From Prosthecodimorpha staleyi (lineage in GTDB: Bacteria; Pseudomonadota; Alphaproteobacteria; Rhizobiales; Ancalomicrobiaceae): a stretch of DNA of 64,000 nucleotides. This document shows positions 41,983 to 51,687 of the stretch, piece after piece. The translations under genes and the position numbers were made by a program. The stretch is from positions 197,878 through 261,877 of the forward strand of contig NZ_JAHHZF010000009.1 of the NCBI RefSeq assembly GCF_018729455.1. The letters run 5' to 3'. The notes beneath the pieces are model-generated. The model was given only the letters and a program-made list of their open reading frames with translations, was not told the origin of the DNA and did not search any database. Each line of letters starts with the position of its first letter. Positions within the stretch are counted from its first letter, which is position 1.

Positions 41983-44070
41983 ATGACCTACCGGATCGCC
42001 GTGGACATTGGCGGCACGTTCTCGGACGTGGCGCTCGAGCGCGAGGACGGGTCGATCGCGATCCACAAGGCGCCCTCGACGCCGGACGATCCCGTCGCGG
42101 GCGTCCTCGCCGCGCTCGATGCGGCCGCGGCCGCGGACGGCACCAGCCGCCGGGCCATCCTCGCCGCCGCGGAGGTCTTCATCTACACCAGCACCAAGGC
42201 GATCAACGCCATCGTGACGGGCAGCGGCGCGCGGACCGCCTTCGTGACCACGGCCGGCCATCCCGACATCCTGCTCCTGCGCGAAGGCGGCCGGACCGAG
42301 CCCTTCGACTACACCGTGCCGTTCCCGGCCCCGCTGGTCCCGCGACGCCTGACCTTCCAGGTCGCGGAGCGGATCGATGCCGCCGGCCGCATCCTGGCGC
42401 CGCTCGATCCCGTCGGACTGGAGCGGCTGGCGGAGGCGGTGGTGCGCGAGCGCATCGAGGCGGTCGCGGTCTGCCTGCTCTGGTCGATCGTCAATCCGGC
42501 GCACGAACTGGCGGTCGGCCGCTTCCTGGCCGAACGCTTCCCGGACCTGCCCGTCACGCTCTCGCACCAGCTCAATCCGTGTCTGCGCGAATACCGGCGG
42601 GCCTCCTCGGCCTGCCTCGACGCGGTGCTGAAGCCGTTGATGACGGCGCATCTCGCCGCGTTCGAAACGCGTCTGCGGCAGGAAGGCTTCACCGGGACCG
42701 CGCTGGCCGTCACCTCCCAGGGCGGTGTCGTCCCGATCGCCGCGATGGCGCGGGCGCCGATCCATGCGCTGAATTCCGGCCCCGCCATGGCGCCCGTCGC
42801 GGGCCGTGCCTTCGCCGAGGCCGATGCCGGCAGCGCCACCGCGGTCGTGATCGACACCGGCGGCACCACCTTCGACGTCAGCCTGGTCGCCGACGGCCGG
42901 TTGCCGGCGACCCAGGAACTCTGGATCGGCGGGCGCTATCGCGGCCACATCACCGGATTTCCCTCGGTCGACGTGTCGAGCGTCGGTGCCGGCGGCGGCT
43001 CGATCGCCGGGGTCGACGAGGGTGGATTGCTGCAGGTCGGCCCGGCCAGCGCCGGCGCCGTGCCGGGTCCGGCCTGCTACGGCCGGGGCGGCACGGCCGC
43101 GACGGTGACCGATGCCGCGCTGGTCCTCGGTTATCTCGATCCGGCCGGGTTCCTGGGCGGGCGCATGCCGCTCGACGCCGCGCTCGCACGCGCCGCGATC
43201 GAACCCTTGGCGGCCGCGCTCGACATCGGGATCGAGGACGCGGCCGCGGCAATCCTGGAGGTCGCCGGCGAGCAGATGGTCCAGGCGATCGAGGAGGTCA
43301 CCATCCGGCGCGGCGTCGATCCGGCGCGCGCCGTCCTGGTCGCCGGCGGCGGCGCGGCCGGCCTCGGTGCGATCGAACTGGGGCGGCGGCTCGGCTGCCG
43401 GGCGGTGCTGTTTCCCGCCATGGCGCCGGCCATGAGCGCGGTCGGCGCCCTCCTGTCCGACATGCTGCGGGAGGTCCGGGTCACGCGCTTCGCGCGGCTC
43501 GACAGCCTCTCCGGCGCGGATCTCGCGCAGATCGGCGAAGACCTGTCGGCGCGGCTCGCCGCCGAGACGGCGGGCGACGGCGCCGAACCGAGGCTCGAAT
43601 ATTTCCTGGAGGGTCGCTACGAACGGCAGATCTGGGAGATCGAGATCCCACTCGGCGCCGGCATGCCCGGGCCCGGCGACCTGGCGGCCATCCGCGCCGC
43701 CTTCGACGCGACGCATGCCCGGCTCTACGGCATCGGCGACCCGCGCTCGGCCGTCGAGGTGGTCTCCTGGGGGCTCCGGGCACGCACGGTGCAGCGTGCC
43801 GGGCGGGACCTGCCGCGGGCCGAAGCCGAGCCGCCGCGCCCCGGATCCCGCCGCCGCCGCGCGGTTTTCGCAGGGATCGGGGCGATCGCCGTCCCGGTGC
43901 TGACGCCGGCCGATATCGGCCATGCGGTGCCAGGGCCGCTGATCGTGGAATCCGCCTACACCACCATCGTGGTCCCGCCCGGCGCCGAGATCGGCGTCAC
44001 GGCGCACGGGCTGATGGCGACCATCCGCCAAGCGAGCGGCGAAATCGGACCCCGGGAGGCCGCAGCATGA
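41983..44070 (+). CDS. hyuA: hydantoinase/oxoprolinase family protein, subunit A (HyuA-like), second copy
   Basis: This is a 695-residue ATP-binding subunit with phosphate loops VDIGGTFSDVA at the start and IDTGGTTFDVS in the middle, then SSVGAGGGSIAGV and GPASAGAVPGPACYG. It is clearly related to, but strongly diverged from, HyuA at 31145, so a different substrate is likely. The ATG at 41983 has CGGAGGGAG upstream. It is first in a three-gene operon with hyuB2 and an SDR. Confidence 0.5.
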   Translation: MTYRIAVDIGGTFSDVALEREDGSIAIHKAPSTPDDPVAGVLAALDAAAAADGTSRRAILAAAEVFIYTSTKAINAIVTGSGARTAFVTTAGHPDILLLREGGRTEPFDYTVPFPAPLVPRRLTFQVAERIDAAGRILAPLDPVGLERLAEAVVRERIEAVAVCLLWSIVNPAHELAVGRFLAERFPDLPVTLSHQLNPCLREYRRASSACLDAVLKPLMTAHLAAFETRLRQEGFTGTALAVTSQGGVVPIAAMARAPIHALNSGPAMAPVAGRAFAEADAGSATAVVIDTGGTTFDVSLVADGRLPATQELWIGGRYRGHITGFPSVDVSSVGAGGGSIAGVDEGGLLQVGPASAGAVPGPACYGRGGTAATVTDAALVLGYLDPAGFLGGRMPLDAALARAAIEPLAAALDIGIEDAAAAILEVAGEQMVQAIEEVTIRRGVDPARAVLVAGGGAAGLGAIELGRRLGCRAVLFPAMAPAMSAVGALLSDMLREVRVTRFARLDSLSGADLAQIGEDLSARLAAETAGDGAEPRLEYFLEGRYERQIWEIEIPLGAGMPGPGDLAAIRAAFDATHARLYGIGDPRSAVEVVSWGLRARTVQRAGRDLPRAEAEPPRPGSRRRRAVFAGIGAIAVPVLTPADIGHAVPGPLIVESAYTTIVVPPGAEIGVTAHGLMATIRQASGEIGPREAAA

Positions 44071-45857
44071 CCACCACGCCGCTCGTCCGCCGCCATCATC
44101 GCGACCCGGTCGCGCTCGCCATCCTGAAGAACCGCTTCGAGGCGATCGCCCGCAAGATGGCGCATACGCTCCTGAAGACCGGGCGGTCCGGCGTGCTCAA
44201 CACGGCGCGCGACTTCTCCTGCGGGATCCTCACCGCCGACGGCGAACTGGTCACCGGCGCGGAGTGCTATCCGATCCACGTCCTGCGCGGACCGGACCTG
44301 ATGCACGCCACCATGAAGGCGTTCCATCCGGATCTGCGCCCCGGCGATGCCGTGCTGCACAATTCGCCCTATCACGGCAACACCCATGCGGCCGACCACG
44401 CCATCATGATCCCGGTCTTCGACGACCGGGGCCGGCATCGGTTCACCACGCTCGTCAAGGCCCACCAGGCCGATTGCGGCAACTCGATCCCGACCACCTA
44501 TGTCGGCACCGCGCGCGACGTCTACGAAGAGGGCGCCGTGATCTTCCCGGCGGTGCTGGTGCAGCGCGACTACCGGGACATCGACGACATCATCCGGATG
44601 TGCGAGATGCGCATCCGCGTGCCCGAGCAGTGGCGCGGCGACTATCTCGCGGCGCTGGGCGCCGCACGGATCGGCGAGCAGGAGCTTCTGGACCTCGGTG
44701 CCGAGCGCGGCTGGGATGCGCTGGAGGACCACACCCGGGCCTGGTTCGACTATTCGGAACGCCGGATGGTCTCGGCACTCGGCCGCCTGGCGTCCGGGCG
44801 CGCGGTCGCGGCAGGCACCCACGACGCTATTCCGGGGACGCCGCCCGGCGGCATCCGGGTGCAGGCCGACGTCACCATCGACGCCGGGGCAGGGCGCGTG
44901 ACGATCGACCTGACCGACAATCCGGACCGCATGCCGAACGGCCTGAACCTGTCGCAGGGCTGCGCGCTGTCGGCCGCGATCGTCGGCATCTTCAACTGCA
45001 TCGACCATACCGTGCCGCCCAATGCCGGCAGTCTGCGCCGCATCGAGGTGAAGCTGCGCGAGAACTGCTGCGTCGGCATCCCGCGCCACCCGACCAGCGT
45101 CTCGGTGGCGACGACCAACCTCTCGGACCGGCTGAGCTGCGCGGTCCAGCGCGCCGTGGCCGAGATCGATCCGCGCTTCGGCATGGCCGATGGCGGGCCC
45201 CCGTTCCCGCCCGTGGCCGGCGTGCTGTCGGGCTTCGAACCGGATACCGGCGCGCCCTACTGCAACGGCATCCTGTTCGCCGGCAGCGGCGGCCCCGGCA
45301 ACCCGTATACCGACGGCTGGGTGACGCTTCTGTCCATGGGCAATGCCGGCATGCCGCAGATGCATTCGATCGAGGTCGCCGAAATCCAGCACCCCATCGT
45401 GATCCACGATCGCGCCATCGTGCCGGATACCGGCGGCGACGGACGGCGCCGGGGCGCGCCGGGCACGCTGACACGCTTCGGTCCGACCGCGGCCCCCGTC
45501 GAGGTCGGTTATGTCAGCGACGGCACGGTGCATCCGGCCGAGGGCGTCGGCGGCGGACTGCCGGGCGGGCCGTCGCGCCAGTGGCGGGTGAGGGCGGACG
45601 GGAGCGAGGAAATCCTGCCGACCTACGGACAGGTGGTGCTGCAGCCGGGCGAGAGCCTGATCTCGATTACGGCGGCGGGCGGCGGCTGCGGCGACCCGCT
45701 CGAGCGCGAGGTCGAGCGGGTGGCGGAAGATGTCGCCGAGGGCTGGGTGACGCCGGCGCGGGCGCGGTCCGTCTATGCGGTCGTGTGCGCGGCGGACGGA
45801 ACGCTCGACCCGGCGGCGACCGCCGCGGAGCGGGCCGCCCGGAGGGCCGCGGCATGA
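44067..45857 (+). CDS. hyuB: hydantoinase B family protein (HyuB-like), second copy
   Basis: This is a 596-residue catalytic partner for HyuA2. It has RFEAIARKMAHTLLKTGRSGVLNTARDFS, then LHNSPYHGNTHAADHAIMIPVF with the metal-ligand Asp/His residues, and ends with SITAAGGGCGDPLER. It lacks the C-terminal Cys cluster of the HyuB at 33229. It overlaps hyuA2 by ATGA and the SDR gene by ATGA. N-methylhydantoinase, oxoprolinase and carboxylase activities are all possible. Confidence 0.5.
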   Translation: MTTTPLVRRHHRDPVALAILKNRFEAIARKMAHTLLKTGRSGVLNTARDFSCGILTADGELVTGAECYPIHVLRGPDLMHATMKAFHPDLRPGDAVLHNSPYHGNTHAADHAIMIPVFDDRGRHRFTTLVKAHQADCGNSIPTTYVGTARDVYEEGAVIFPAVLVQRDYRDIDDIIRMCEMRIRVPEQWRGDYLAALGAARIGEQELLDLGAERGWDALEDHTRAWFDYSERRMVSALGRLASGRAVAAGTHDAIPGTPPGGIRVQADVTIDAGAGRVTIDLTDNPDRMPNGLNLSQGCALSAAIVGIFNCIDHTVPPNAGSLRRIEVKLRENCCVGIPRHPTSVSVATTNLSDRLSCAVQRAVAEIDPRFGMADGGPPFPPVAGVLSGFEPDTGAPYCNGILFAGSGGPGNPYTDGWVTLLSMGNAGMPQMHSIEVAEIQHPIVIHDRAIVPDTGGDGRRRGAPGTLTRFGPTAAPVEVGYVSDGTVHPAEGVGGGLPGGPSRQWRVRADGSEEILPTYGQVVLQPGESLISITAAGGGCGDPLEREVERVAEDVAEGWVTPARARSVYAVVCAADGTLDPAATAAERAARRAAA

Positions 45858-46606
45858 GCGGCCGTCTCGCAGGGCGCATGGCGCTGATCACCGGCGCAAG
45901 CCGCGGCATCGGCGCCGCGACGGCACGCGCCTTCGCGGCCGAGGGCGCGGACGTCGCCTTCTGCCATGACGACGACGACGAAGGCGCCGAGGCGGTCCTG
46001 GCCGCCATCGCGGCGGCCGGGCGACGCGGCTTCGCATGGCGGATCGACATCGGCTCCGAAGAGGCCTGCCGCGACCTCTTCGCCAAGGCGGAGGCCGCGC
46101 TCGGACGGGTCGACATCCTGATGAACAATGCGGGAGTGAGCGAGGAGGCGCTGGTCGAGGACATCTCGATGGCCTCGCTGCGCTGGATGCTGAGGGTCCA
46201 TCTGGAGGCGACCTTCCTGCTGTCGCAGCTCGCCTACCGGTCCATGAAGCCGCGCGGCGCGGGACGGATCATCAACGTCACGTCGCAGCTCGCCTACAAG
46301 GGCGCGCCCGGCCTCGCCCACTACAGCGCTGCGAAGGCCGGGGTGGTCGGCTTCACGCGCGCCTTCGCGCAGGAGGCGGCGCCGCACGGCGTCCTGGTCA
46401 ACGCCATCGCGCCGGGCCCGATCGACACCCGCCTCAACGACACCCTGTCGCCGGAATGGAAGGCCTGGAAGATCGGCGGCCTGCCGTTGCGCCGCTTCGG
46501 CCGGCCGGAGGAGATCGCGCCGACCGCCGTGATGCTGGCATCCGCGGACGGCGACTTCTATGTCGGGCAGACGCTGTCGCCGAATGGCGGCGACGTCTTC
46601 CTGTGA
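45854..46606 (+). CDS. SDR family oxidoreductase (FabG-like)
   Basis: This is a 250-residue short-chain dehydrogenase with TGASRGIG, NNAGVSEEAL, a catalytic Ser in NVTSQLAYKG, YSAAK and a C-terminal GQTLSPNGGDVF. After beta-2 it has a run of Asp residues (FCHDDDDE) instead of a basic residue, which argues for NAD over NADP. Translational coupling to hyuB2 suggests it oxidises or reduces the product of the hydantoinase-type reaction. Confidence 0.5.
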   Translation: MSGRLAGRMALITGASRGIGAATARAFAAEGADVAFCHDDDDEGAEAVLAAIAAAGRRGFAWRIDIGSEEACRDLFAKAEAALGRVDILMNNAGVSEEALVEDISMASLRWMLRVHLEATFLLSQLAYRSMKPRGAGRIINVTSQLAYKGAPGLAHYSAAKAGVVGFTRAFAQEAAPHGVLVNAIAPGPIDTRLNDTLSPEWKAWKIGGLPLRRFGRPEEIAPTAVMLASADGDFYVGQTLSPNGGDVFL

Positions 46607-46613
46607 CGGGCGC

Positions 46614-48089
46614 CTATTCGGCGGCAGCCCGCGCGGGCCAGTCCGGGCGGGGCGAAAGGGCGAGGGCCGCGTCGGCGAAGGCGGTCGCGCCGGCCCAGTC
46701 GTAGGTGCGGTTCATGTTGGCGTGGTTCACGTAGGGGGCCCCGGCATAGAACATCTCGTACTGCACGTGCCGGGACGCGAATTCGGATCCGAGCGCGTCC
46801 CAGGCGAGCTTCATGACGCCGACGCGACCGACCGCATCCGTCGCCGAGGAGACCTGCGTCGCCTCGATCAGGGCGCGGATCTCGGGGTTTTCCAGGTCGC
46901 GCACCGACGAGGGCAGCATGATGACGCCGCCGCCGGCGAGATCCCGGATGGTGTTGACGAAGCGCGGGTAGAGCTCCTGCGTGTAGGTCTGCGCCGCGTA
47001 GAGAAGGTGCGCGGACGGGACCCAGTAGGGGCCGAAGCGACGGCCCGCCGCTTCCATGCCGGCGACCATGCCCTCCACGATCGACGCGTCGGCCGCGAGC
47101 CGCGCCAGCGTGCCCTCGATCTGCGGCATGCCGGCCGACCCGTTGACTTCGGCGATCCGGCGGGCGAGCCCGACCAGGAAGCGGAGCTTTACCGCAAGGC
47201 GGATCTGCGACTGGTAGTTCTGATAGACATGCGTCGGCGTGCCATGCCATTGCGTCCGCGCGGCGTCGACGTCGCCATGGACGAAGACGCGCTCCCACGG
47301 GACCTTGACCTGGTCGAAGACCACGACGGCGTCGTTCTCGTCGAACCGGCTCGACAGCGGATAGTCCCAGGACGTGGTAACGCCGGCCTCGTAGGAGCGG
47401 CGCGACAGGAGCACGATGCCGGGCGTGGCCATCGGCATGGCGAAGCTGAGCGCATAGGCGCCCTCGCCCGCCTTCAGCGGCTGGATGTTGCCGACGAAAA
47501 TCTCGTCCGCCATGACCGAACTGGTGCCGAGCATCTTGGCGCCGCTGACGGTGATGCCGTCGGCGTCCTCGTCGACCGCATGGAGCACAAGGTCGCGCGC
47601 CTGGGACGACGCCGACTTGGACTTGTCGGCCTGCGGGTTCTGGATCACGTAGGTGACGAAGAGGTCGCGGTCGCGCGCGTACTCAAAGTAGTCGCGGAAC
47701 GCGACCGCGCGCCGGGCATCGTGCTGCGCCATCACGTCGTGCCCCATCATCAGGCCGGACAGGGCGGTGGCCAGATGGTCGGGCGACCGGCCGAGCCAGC
47801 CGAAATTGAGCGCCGACCAGGCCTCGATGGCGCGGCGACGTTGGACCAGATCGTCGGGCGACAGGGGCAGCTGCCAGGCGCGGTTGACGCGCCGCCCGGT
47901 CGGGGTCTCGAAGGTCATCAGGTCGCGGTTCTCGGGCGCGGCCTGGAAGTCGTAGAGCCGGGCGAAGGAAGCCACCGTGCCGCGATAAGCCGGGTCGGCG
48001 GTCACGTCGGCGACGCGGCGGCCCTCGAGATGGATGCGGCGGCCGTCCTTCAGGGCGGCGAGATAGGCGGCGCCGTTGCGGATGGGCAT
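46614..48089 (-). CDS. 4-hydroxyphenylacetate 3-monooxygenase oxygenase-like (HpaB family)
   Basis: This is a 491-residue member of the acyl-CoA-dehydrogenase-like HpaB family, which hydroxylates phenols with FADH2 supplied by a separate reductase. Recognisable parts are GRRIHLEGRRVADVT at the N-terminus, the FAD/substrate segment VIQNPQADKSKS, the ISGAKM-like TVSGAKMLGTSS, and the VPWERVFVHGDV block. The usual T-H before the NPQ motif is T-Y here, so the substrate-binding His is missing. No reductase gene is adjacent; the nearest candidate is at 3680. It is transcribed alone on the minus strand, convergent with the hyu2 operon, under a promoter region with a 17-bp palindrome. Confidence 0.5.
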   Translation of the reverse strand: MPIRNGAAYLAALKDGRRIHLEGRRVADVTADPAYRGTVASFARLYDFQAAPENRDLMTFETPTGRRVNRAWQLPLSPDDLVQRRRAIEAWSALNFGWLGRSPDHLATALSGLMMGHDVMAQHDARRAVAFRDYFEYARDRDLFVTYVIQNPQADKSKSASSQARDLVLHAVDEDADGITVSGAKMLGTSSVMADEIFVGNIQPLKAGEGAYALSFAMPMATPGIVLLSRRSYEAGVTTSWDYPLSSRFDENDAVVVFDQVKVPWERVFVHGDVDAARTQWHGTPTHVYQNYQSQIRLAVKLRFLVGLARRIAEVNGSAGMPQIEGTLARLAADASIVEGMVAGMEAAGRRFGPYWVPSAHLLYAAQTYTQELYPRFVNTIRDLAGGGVIMLPSSVRDLENPEIRALIEATQVSSATDAVGRVGVMKLAWDALGSEFASRHVQYEMFYAGAPYVNHANMNRTYDWAGATAFADAALALSPRPDWPARAAAE

Positions 48090-48150
48090 GAGGTCTCGTT
48101 CCTTCGCTGCGAAATGTCCGATCCGATCAGGCTAACGCGAATTGCGTGAT

Positions 48151-48167
48151 ATGCAAGTAACTTGCAT
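48151..48167. promoter_or_regulatory. 17-bp perfect palindrome ATGCAAGT-A-ACTTGCAT
   Basis: Eight-base exact arms surround one A. It lies about 60 bp upstream of the HpaB-like gene; its TTGCAT could serve as the -35 box, with TAGCCT 16 bases on. It is the clearest member of a set of ATGCAAGT sites in this window. A second, weaker pair (CTTGC-N7-GCAAG at 48276-48292) faces the divergent deacetylase gene. Confidence 0.5.
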
Positions 48168-48335
48168 GAACTGATGGCGATTGGCCGCCGGCGCCGAGAT
48201 GCGGCGGTCCGTCCCCGTCCTGTCGGAAAGCGACCGGCCTCGCCCAAGCGGTGACCATTTCGCCTCTGAAACCGGCTTGCTTCTGATGCAAGGGTCCTTA
48301 GGCTTTGCACCGATATCCGACCGGAGCCCGCGCCC

Positions 48336-49232
48336 ATGATCGACGACCGCGACTATGTCGGCTACGCCGATAATCCGCCGGACCCGCAATGGCCGGGCGG
48401 CGCGCGCATCGCGGTCAACATCAATCTGAACTACGAGGCCGGCGGCGAGCGCTCGCTGATGGACGGGGACGGCGTTTCGGAAGGCGTGCTCAACGACATC
48501 GGACAGCCCTCGCTGGACGGCCTGCGCAGCCCGCTGGTGGAGTCCGTCTTTGCCTACGGGTCGCGCGTCGGCGCCTGGCGGCTGTTGGACCTGTTCCGGC
48601 GTTTCGACGTGAAAGTCTGCCTGCTCGCCGTCGCCCGGGCGGCCGCGCGCAATCCGCGGCTCGTGCGCGCCTATGCTGCGGAGGGGCACGAGATCGTCAG
48701 CCACCACTATCGCTGGCTCGACTACCAGGTGATGCCCGAGGCCGAGGAGCGCGAGCATATCCGCCTCGCTTTCGAGACGCTGGAGCAGGTGGCCGGGGTC
48801 GCACCGGTCGGCTGGATGACGGGCCGGCCGGGCGCCAACACCCGGCGCCTCCTGGTCGAGACGGGCCGGCTTCTCTACGACCGCGACTCGCTCGCCGACG
48901 AACTGCCCTACTGGGTCACGGTGTCGGACCGCAGGCATCTGGTCGTGCCCTATTCCTTCGAGACCAACGACAACCGGTTCGACCAGAACCACGGCTTCTC
49001 AACCGGCGACGATTTCGCCCGCTACATGATCGACTGCTTCGAGACGCTCTACGCAGAGGGCGCGGACCGGCCGAAGATGATGTCGCTCGCCCTGCACGAC
49101 CGGCTGATCGGACGGCCCGGGCGGATCACCGGGCTGGTCCGGTTCCTCGACCACATCCGCAGCCGCGACAAGGTCTGGGTGGCGACCGGCAAGGACATCG
49201 CCGAGCACTGGATGCGGGTGCATCCGGCCTGA
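48336..49232 (+). CDS. polysaccharide deacetylase family protein (PuuE/allantoinase-like)
   Basis: This is a 298-residue NodB-fold metal hydrolase. Its start (YADNPPDPQWPGGARIAVNINLNYEAGGE) and the GHEIVSHHYRW motif resemble the PuuE group, which acts on small amide rings such as allantoin, more than chitin-type deacetylases. Later blocks are GWMTGRPGANTRRLL and PKMMSLALHDRLIGRPGR. There is no signal peptide, so it is cytoplasmic and more likely to attack an imported cyclic amide than cell-wall sugar. It is followed within 14 bases by an epimerase gene. Confidence 0.5.
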   Translation: MIDDRDYVGYADNPPDPQWPGGARIAVNINLNYEAGGERSLMDGDGVSEGVLNDIGQPSLDGLRSPLVESVFAYGSRVGAWRLLDLFRRFDVKVCLLAVARAAARNPRLVRAYAAEGHEIVSHHYRWLDYQVMPEAEEREHIRLAFETLEQVAGVAPVGWMTGRPGANTRRLLVETGRLLYDRDSLADELPYWVTVSDRRHLVVPYSFETNDNRFDQNHGFSTGDDFARYMIDCFETLYAEGADRPKMMSLALHDRLIGRPGRITGLVRFLDHIRSRDKVWVATGKDIAEHWMRVHPA

Positions 49233-49245
49233 GGGAGGGACGACC

Positions 49246-50136
49246 GTGCGGCTATTGCTCACCGGCGCGGCCGGTTTCGTCGGGCGTCACCTCGCCCGGC
49301 GGCTGGCGCAGGACGGGCACGAGGTGCTCGGCACCGATCTTTCCGCCGACCCGTCCGGAGGCTGGACCGGGCTCGACCTGCGCGACCGGCCGGCCGTGAT
49401 CGCCGCGCTCGCCGAGGCCCGGCCCGACCTCGTCGTCCATGCCGGCGCGATCTCCGGCCCGATGCTGGCGCGCGGCGAGCCGGCGCTGATGTTCGACGTG
49501 AACGTCACCGGCACATTGTCCGTCCTGGAGGCCATGCGCCGGGCATCGGTGCCGCGGCTGGTGCATTTCTCCTCCAACGCGGTCTACCGCGACCGGCCGG
49601 ATCGCGAGCCCGTTCGTGAGGACTGGGCCACCGGCAAGACCGATCCCTATGGCGCCAGCAAGGTCGCGGCCGAAGCCATCGTCGCCGCCTATGCGGCCAG
49701 CGCCGGGATCGACACCTGGATGCTGCGGATCGCATCGATCTACGGGCCGGGGCGGACATCGCCCTACCTCGTCTCGGACCTGATCGCGGCCGGACGGTCC
49801 GGCGGATCGGTCGTGGTCACGGACGAGCGCTCCAACATGCGGCAGTTCGTGGCGGTCGAGGATGTGGTCGAGGCCGTCGCCGCGGCGGTCGGAACGCCTG
49901 CGGGCGGCTGCGTGCCCGTCAACATCACGGGCGGCGAGTATCTGTCGGAGGCCGCGATCGGCGCGATGGTGTGCGCCCATCTGCCGGCGCTCCGGCTCGA
50001 CGTGGTCGCCGACAAGGGCGAGAACGGCGACGGGGCGATCGGCCCGCTCGATCTCGCCCGCGCCCGCGACCGTCTCGGCTACCGCCCGGCGATCCCGATC
50101 GCGGCCGGGATCGCCCGGCTCGTCGGCGGGGCGTGA
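49246..50136 (+). CDS. NAD-dependent epimerase/dehydratase family protein
   Basis: This is a 296-residue extended SDR with the N-terminal Rossmann motif TGAAGFVGRHLA, Asp in GTDLS after beta-2 (NAD), catalytic Ser in HFSSNAVY and YGASK. It has the size of UDP-sugar epimerases, but many homologues in catabolic operons act on sugar acids or cyclitols. The GTG at 49246 has GAGGGAGGG upstream. It forms a two-gene unit with the deacetylase-like gene. Confidence 0.5.
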   Translation: MRLLLTGAAGFVGRHLARRLAQDGHEVLGTDLSADPSGGWTGLDLRDRPAVIAALAEARPDLVVHAGAISGPMLARGEPALMFDVNVTGTLSVLEAMRRASVPRLVHFSSNAVYRDRPDREPVREDWATGKTDPYGASKVAAEAIVAAYAASAGIDTWMLRIASIYGPGRTSPYLVSDLIAAGRSGGSVVVTDERSNMRQFVAVEDVVEAVAAAVGTPAGGCVPVNITGGEYLSEAAIGAMVCAHLPALRLDVVADKGENGDGAIGPLDLARARDRLGYRPAIPIAAGIARLVGGA

Positions 50137-50169
50137 CGGCCGCGGCCGTCACGCGATGTCGCGGGCGCC

Positions 50170-51648
50170 TCAGACGGCGCCGCTCCAGTTCTCGCGCCGG
50201 AAGTCCGAGACCGCGTAGGGCATGGTTCCCTTGAGGCCCGCGCAGACGACCCCGCCGCCACGGATGTCGCCATAGGGCATCTCCACGACCGCATGCCCGA
50301 GTGCCTTCAGGGTGTCGAAGGCGGGATGGCCGGCTTCGATGAGCAGCTTGCCGTTCTCCGACCGCCAGCGCTGGCGGTCGATCGCGCTGGGCAGGTCGAT
50401 CCCCTGCAGCACCGTCGCGGCCAGGATCTGCAGCAGGGTCTGCACCTGGCCGTCGGCACCCGGCGTCGAGATCGCGACCGCCTCGCCGTCATGCTCCATC
50501 AGCATCGGGGCCAGGGTGTGGACCGGAAGCTTGCCGGGCGCAACCTCGTTCGGCGCCCCCGTGAAGCTGCCGGCGCGGTTGTTGAGGACGAAGCCGCCCT
50601 CGGGCACGTAGATGGCGGACCCGAAATTGTCGAAGACCGAGAAGAGCGACGAGATCACCATCCCATCGGCATCCGCGACCGCGACCCCGGCCGTATGCAG
50701 ATAGCCGCGCGGCCCGCCGCGGCCGGAGGCCCGGTCGAGGTCGACCGGCAGGTCGACGGCAAGCAGGGCCGCGCCCTCCGCGCAGCGGTCGCGATAGGCG
50801 AAGGAGCCCTCGGTCAGTTCGACGGCGGCGTGTTCCACGCGGTCGAGCGGTACGGTGCCGAGCTTCTCGAAACCGTTCAGCGCCATGGCGAGCAGGATGC
50901 CCTGCGACATCGGCGGCTGCACATGCACGGTCCGCCCCGCCCAGGCGACCGAGATCGGCGCCGTGACGGTCGTCTGGTGGCCGGCCATGTCACCGGGTGT
51001 CATCAGCCCGCCGCGCGCCGCCACCGCCTGCGCCACCGCGGCACCGACCGGGCCGCCGTAGAACCAGTCGGCGCCGTCCCGGGCGATGCCTGACAGCGTG
51101 GCGGCAAGTTCGGGCTGGCAAACCAGATCATGCGCCTTGGCAGTCAGGAAGACGGAGGCTTCGGCGCCGCCGCGGACCAGCCGCGCGCGCTGCTGGCCGA
51201 CGGTATGGACGAGACGCGGCCGGACGCGCATGCCGTCGCGTGCGATCCGGATCGCGGGTGCGAGGCTCTGGGCGAGCGGCAGGCGGCCGAAGCGGCGGGC
51301 GAGTTCCGCCCATCCGGCGACGAGACCCGGCACGTTGACGGACGTGCCGTCGTCGCGGATCGCCTCTGGGACGCCGGAAGACGGCGCCGCACCGGCGGCG
51401 TTGATCGCGGTGACCTGCCCGGGCGCGGTGCGGACCAGGAAGAAGCCGTCGCCGCCGACGCCGCCGGCCTCGGGGATGAGCACGCCGATCACAGCCTGGG
51501 CGGCGACGGTGGCATCCGCCGCGTTGCCGCCCTGCTCGATGATCGCCTGGGCGGCCGCGGTCGCAAGTGGATGCGCCGCCGAGATGGCGGCACGAATGCC
51601 GAACACGGCCGGGCGGGACTTGGAGGAAAAGGGATCCGGCAGAAGCAT
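50170..51648 (-). CDS. gamma-glutamyltransferase family protein
   Basis: This is a 492-residue Ntn-hydrolase precursor of the GGT family. The large-subunit part has AAISAAHPLATAAAQAIIEQGGNAADATVAAQ and GVGGDGFFLV. The probable autocleavage point is the Thr of LHTAGVAVADADG, aligned with the TT-H of classical GGTs. NRAGSFTG and QTLLQIL follow in the small subunit. No signal peptide is seen, although many GGTs are periplasmic. The ATG at 51648 is preferred to a TTG at 51678. Together with the upstream M20-like gene it suggests hydrolysis of gamma-glutamyl or N-acyl amino acid substrates. Confidence 0.5.
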   Translation of the reverse strand: MLLPDPFSSKSRPAVFGIRAAISAAHPLATAAAQAIIEQGGNAADATVAAQAVIGVLIPEAGGVGGDGFFLVRTAPGQVTAINAAGAAPSSGVPEAIRDDGTSVNVPGLVAGWAELARRFGRLPLAQSLAPAIRIARDGMRVRPRLVHTVGQQRARLVRGGAEASVFLTAKAHDLVCQPELAATLSGIARDGADWFYGGPVGAAVAQAVAARGGLMTPGDMAGHQTTVTAPISVAWAGRTVHVQPPMSQGILLAMALNGFEKLGTVPLDRVEHAAVELTEGSFAYRDRCAEGAALLAVDLPVDLDRASGRGGPRGYLHTAGVAVADADGMVISSLFSVFDNFGSAIYVPEGGFVLNNRAGSFTGAPNEVAPGKLPVHTLAPMLMEHDGEAVAISTPGADGQVQTLLQILAATVLQGIDLPSAIDRQRWRSENGKLLIEAGHPAFDTLKALGHAVVEMPYGDIRGGGVVCAGLKGTMPYAVSDFRRENWSGAV

Positions 51649-51687
51649 GTTCGGGCCTCGAGGGTCGGTGTTCGGCAAATGCCGGGG

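Noticed and set aside
41683-44031. 782-codon minus-strand frame
   Set aside because: It lies antisense to hyuA2. Its length comes from high GC content, not from coding function.
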